Source: Polytrichum commune (Eukaryota; Streptophyta; Polytrichopsida; Polytrichales; Polytrichaceae). From it: a DNA stretch of 64,000 nt. Positions within the stretch are counted from its first letter, which is position 1. Every line of letters begins with the position of its first letter. Below, piece after piece: positions 43,701-64,000 of the stretch. The notes under the pieces are model-generated. The model ran no database searches. It was given only the letters and a program-made list of their open reading frames with translations, and had not been told where the DNA came from. The translations under genes and the position numbers were made by a program. Location of the stretch: the NCBI GenBank assembly GCA_950295325.1, contig OX485808.1:35856527-35920526 (forward strand), given 5' to 3'.

Positions 43701-46252
43701 CTCATCTGAGGGCAGTCTTAAGATTACAACCAGGAATTGAATTTATTGGTCCATAAACGTTCTGCAAGTTATATTTGCATAGAGAGCAGAGTTCCAGGAA
43801 GTGTGCAATCCATACAGGTATGGGAGGTTGAGTATCTACATAATAAAGAAGTGCATTCTTTTGAATTAATCATTTGAGGGCAGTCTTTGGATTATCATTG
43901 GTACTTGAATTTGTTGCTACTGGTTCTTACATATCCTTCAAGTTATATCTGCATAGAAAACAGAGTAGCAGGAACATTGCAATCCATGTAGGTATGGGAA
44001 GGTTGGAGAAGTGCATCTGAAGGCAGAGGTTTAGGCTTTTGATTAGGTGCTTGAATTTGTTGGTATTGGTTCTAGTACATCCTTCAGGTTATACTTGCAT
44101 GGGAAAAGACTAGCGTGAATTGTACAATAAAAGTGCACCGGCTGGTTAATCTCAGGTGTTATGCACAGGTTTGCAGATTGATATCCAATCAAAACCCTGT
44201 GTGGAAGATGATTTGGTTCATGAAAAGGGCAGCATGGAGGACATACTTAATTTTGCAAGCCGTGCTGACATTGTTGTAACATGCTGTGACTTGAATCCTT
44301 CATCGGTGAGATCCACAGCTTCACCTAATCTTGCATAGAAATTTTCTATTGCTATTTCTACACAAAGATTACAAGCAGCTTTGACTGATTTAGGTCCACT
44401 GACTGTAAGCACTTTACATGAAGAAATGCACAAATTCACTGCTAATTTAGAACTGTACAAGTACTGTATGATCAGGTCTGATTGGGCACTTCTCTGCCGA
44501 AATTCCACATCCATGTCATATTGTAGCAAGTTTCCAACCAATTATATGATGACATGCGGCAATGTAAGACAAACAAAAAGAATCTGCGTCTACTTTGACT
44601 CACTTGTAGGGTAATCTACGAACATTGCCAATTTTGTCACGATTTTATCCCTGCTGACTTTCGAAGCCTAACAACCAGCTGTGTTCTCATCCTTGCTTCC
44701 AGTCTTGCTGAAATAGAACACTCTGACATAATGACATTTGTTTTGCTCATCTCTACCCATGTGTGTGATTGGCACATCAAGATTTCGTGTTGGAAGGCAG
44801 AGGGGTCTTACTGATGATGTATTATCTGCTGGTACTTGCAGAAAGGGATTGTGAATGCAACTTTTCTTTCTGCAATGAAGAAGGTGAGCATCATTTGTTA
44901 GGCAGACTCCTAAATTCTCATTTCTTGGTGTCTCGCACTATTTGCAGCATCTGGTAAGTACAAGGGAGTGAAGAAATTACTACTGTCATGTGCAATGTGC
45001 AACAAGGATTTTGTGATATGAATTTGTAGTACAAGTACTGTACTGCCCAACTTGGAAAAAGGTGACGATTTGGTGAATTTTTCCAAGGATTTTACAAAAT
45101 ACCAAGTAGGGTTGCTCCTTAATAACTTTGGGCACATGACTGGTGAGTTTGACCCTTAATAAAAAGATAATAATGTATGAAACTTGTGTTAGCTGGGAAC
45201 TTAAATAGACACGGTTGGATCTTGTAATATGAGTTTAGGTAAGTAGGTTTCATCTGGATGTAGACAAATCTTACTTCTTTTATTCAGAATTATCTGTAAC
45301 AACAGAGTTATTCATAATGTCCCTCAAAGGAGGAGCCTAATTTTGAAAGTTGGGGGGAAACTCCTTTCTTGACCTCTTTCAATCCAACATACTTTGAGAG
45401 AACTTTAGGATCCATAATTGGGTCAGATCCATGGGACCTGTTACCCTAGAACCTTGCTCAACCTATGCAAGACTAGCTTTGGCCATTGTTCCTAGAATGA
45501 AAAGATAGAAAGTTGATTTTTAATAACCCAACCCCACTCCTTTAACATGCCAATCTAAGCCTTAAGAAGACTTGGGTGACTTTATCCATAAGTTCTCGAA
45601 GCTCACCTTTTAGTCAACTCACCTGGAGTTTGATCTGGAGACTTCCTGAATAACTCTAATATCTACATCAACAGAAGAGGACTGTACTATTTGCATCCCA
45701 TTTTACAGGGTGCTCGTGTGGTGAATGTTGGACGGGGAGGATTGCTTGACTATGATGCAGTCATGGCAGCCCTGGAATCAGGACATCTGGGTGGGCTAGC
45801 TATTGATGTGGCATGGACAGAACCCTTTGATCCCTCAGACCCTCTTTTGAAGTACCCCAATGTTTTGATAACACCTCATATTGCTGGGGTTACCACATTA
45901 TCTTATCAAAGTATGTCAAAGGTATGTTTGCACATCAATGCTTTTCTAGTATTTCATGTCATTTTCAATCAACGAAAACTTTACTTCACTTCTCAAAAGA
46001 TCTTGCAGTTCAATGTACACTCAAGGAAATCAGTGAAGCAATAATCTCTTTTGTCCAACTGATTCCACTGAGTCTCCATCTTGTGGACTAGATTGTAGTG
46101 GTTAGTAGAGTACATGACTTAGATTTCTTATGAATTTCATAGAACTTATCATGCCTTATTTGTGCTTTCCGTGTGTTTAACAGGTGGTTGCAGATAGCAT
46201 CAACCAATTCTCGACTGGCTCTCCCATGCCTTTGATTGAATTTGGTAATTAG
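40744..46252 (+). CDS. D-isomer-specific 2-hydroxyacid dehydrogenase (At1g72190-like)
   Basis: An NAD(P)-dependent oxidoreductase of the D-2-hydroxyacid dehydrogenase/phosphoglycerate dehydrogenase superfamily; the substrate of this plant subgroup is not known to me. Exons: 40744-40857, 41936-42080, 42715-42842, 43126-43197, 43468-43600, 44169-44305, 44842-44883, 45709-45921, 46184-46252; all junctions keep frame, giving 350 aa. Seen in the protein: ILQYGVGLEGVDV, the Rossmann motif G158-Y-G-N-I-G163, and the catalytic triad R266 (VGRGGLLD), E295 (DVAWTEP) and H314 (TPHIAGVT). The VAWTEPFDP segment and the short N-terminus match Arabidopsis At1g72190 better than serine-pathway PGDH; the ACT regulatory domain of PGDH is absent. 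Intron 1 and intron 5 carry tandem arrays. It converges with the GOGAT gene downstream. Confidence 0.92.
40911..41880 (+). repeat. Intron 1 tandem array, about 250-310-bp unit, three copies plus a partial
   Basis: Units start GCATCTGGGATGGGTGCC at 40911, 41159, 41471 and 41762. Each carries GGAGGGTT(A/T)T-TTTGCCAATG, GGGGAAATTGG, GGTGGGCGCCAAAA-TCCA and CCATTGGTGA(G/T)GG. The array fills nearly all of intron 1 of the hydroxyacid dehydrogenase gene. Confidence 0.85.
43672..44115 (+). repeat. Tandem array T1 in intron 5, two copies plus a partial
   Basis: The same 175-bp unit as at 32526-33105. Unit starts are at about 43672 (truncated), 43817 and 43991, with GTATGGGAGGTTGAGTATCT, TGAGGGCAGTCTT and CATCCTTCAAGTTATAT. 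It lies inside intron 5 of the hydroxyacid dehydrogenase gene. Confidence 0.85.
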
Positions 46253-47893
46253 TGAAAACTGCAATGATCAAATGTTACTTGTTAGGCCATACCTAGTCTC
46301 CTAGATGATTTTATTATCCTTGGAAGGTTTGGACGTTACTTGCTAAATATAGAATAGGTGGTGATGTTGAATTTGGGCAGATGCGTAGACAATGGTTGTC
46401 CTATAACCTATTATGACAGTCCTAATCCTGACCTCTTATTTTTATAACCAACTCAGCAAAAGGTTGCCACCTGTTACTGTAATACACTTCAAATTTGAAC
46501 CAAAATTCTTACGGGTGCAACCAAGAACGCTCAAGTAGAGCTATTCCAAATTGGTGAGGGGCAACTTGAGATTGAAACGTATGTACTAGATACTGGCCAT
46601 ACGCTGAATATACCCACAGTTTTTCTCTGGGAAAGAGGATCTTCGAGTGAAGAAACTGCAATGTCCAATGGGTAACTTGTTATTAATGTAGTTTTATTGA
46701 TACAGTGGTGTGCTGGCCTACTAATTTTGTGTGATATTATACCGACTACTGTACACTTCCTTTTTGGAAGTAACTCTATGGAATAAGCTATCATAATCAT
46801 GTATTAATGTCTGCATGAAGAGAGGGAATTATTGTATACGAACATACCTCTCGTCCATCCAATATAAGATTTTCTCCCCTGTACGTTTGTTGCCAATTTA
46901 TCTTGAATGACCTCAAGTTAAGTAATTTGGGGGCTTTACTCTAAACTAATTTTGGTGTCAAATTAAGTAAAAAAAGAAACCTTTAGGCTTCATACTATTC
47001 AAGGGCTTTTATGTTGGATGAATGAGAGGTATTCTCATATAGAATAATAAGTCCCACTCTTGTTTGCATCATGAACTCAATAATGTTTCTATGCATGTTC
47101 AACATTACATATGGCAATGTGTGCAAGACCTTGACGTGACATACATCTCTTACACCAATTATTGTGGTCCACTATAACTTTGTCATACTACAATAACTTT
47201 GGTCAATGTAACTTTTCTTGACCCTATATATTTTGAAACCCACTATGTCATATATTCAAAGCTACGAATATGGGAACAATAGTCTCTATAAAAACATGAA
47301 TTACTGTTGGTTAAAAAGAGGAAAATGAAGGCAAAAAGGATGTGGCACACATATAAGGCACCTATCATATGTGATTGTATTTACAACTGTCAATTTCAGT
47401 TTGTAAGTTTATAGGCTCAGGACAGTTGCCTTGGATAAGTAAAACAAGTGGATGATAATCACATTGTCATATTCAGAGGGAACAAATTTTACACTGGCAA
47501 GCAACACAGCACATTGCAAGCTCTTGAAAATAATCCTTGCAACTTCTATTTGGCAAACAAACTAAAGAGGCAACTCAATAGCCTTTGGCCAGTTCACTGA
47601 CACCAGAAAACTCTAGTAGGAACTTGTAAAGTTGCATGAACCATCACTTCATAGGACTAAATTCTGATGTAGCTTGGCTGTATGCAAGCACCAGGGACTG
47701 GGAGTACCTACATGCAGGTCACATTGGGCATAGATTATTTTTTTGCCAGAAAGTGCCAAACGTCATCATGTGATTGGTCGGAACATCCTAAATAATGACA
47801 TGGACATTGAATCTAGGCACAGAAATGCCCAATCAGCCCTGAACGTACAATAGATGCTTGAGGTCGACACTGACCAATAGCAGGGTACAAAAA
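46253..47893. other. Spacer between convergent genes
   Basis: The 3' flanks of the plus-strand hydroxyacid dehydrogenase and the minus-strand GOGAT gene. No coding similarity, RNA gene or clear repeat was recognised. Confidence 0.55.

Positions 47894-64000
<16,107 letters not shown>

Noticed and set aside
40744-46252. Plastid serine-pathway 3-phosphoglycerate dehydrogenase
   Set aside because: There is no ACT domain, no transit peptide, and the protein is only 350 aa. The VAWTEPFDP and YGVGLEGVDV segments fit the At1g72190-type enzyme.

Overview
The window is nuclear DNA of a land plant. It has GT-AG intron-rich genes, typical plant proteins (peroxisomal malate dehydrogenase with a PTS2 leader, a membrane-anchored MYB, NADH-type glutamate synthase) and long AT-rich, repeat-filled intergenic stretches. 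Protein divergence from seed-plant sequences I remember suggests a non-seed plant, possibly a moss, but nothing here proves that.

Layout. 1-7.8 kb: no gene, several MITE-like elements and dispersed repeats. 8.1-13.2 kb (+): nine-exon peroxisomal malate dehydrogenase whose PTS2 exon is separated from the enzyme body by a 2.1-kb intron holding a tandem array. 15.0-15.2 kb (-): tRNA-Phe and tRNA-Glu, 14 bp apart. 16.8-22.8 kb (-): RBM25-like splicing factor (proline-rich, RRM, RE/RD-rich, PWI). 23.8-30.8 kb: repeat-rich intergenic DNA with a tRNA-derived SINE candidate and a 1-kb inverted-repeat element. 31.0-31.7 kb (+): single-exon maMYB-like protein. 32.5-33.1 kb: 175-bp tandem array. 36.9-38.7 kb (+): intronless CWC22 (MIF4G-MA3) coding region fused to a chromodomain and flanked by direct repeats. 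40.7-46.3 kb (+): nine-exon D-2-hydroxyacid dehydrogenase resembling Arabidopsis At1g72190. 47.9-64 kb (-): 24 exons of NADH-glutamate synthase, with the 5' end (transit peptide and N-terminal catalytic Cys) beyond the right edge.

The genes do not form a pathway cluster. MDH (peroxisomal redox shuttle), GOGAT (ammonium assimilation) and the hydroxyacid dehydrogenase are housekeeping metabolism; RBM25 and the CWC22 relative both concern splicing but are unlinked in sequence. The most unusual object is the CWC22-chromodomain chimera. A second theme is tandem arrays of 160-310 bp units in first introns and intergenic DNA, with one unit type occurring at two loci 11 kb apart. Exon boundaries were derived by hand from splice sites and reading-frame continuity; every internal junction listed keeps frame.
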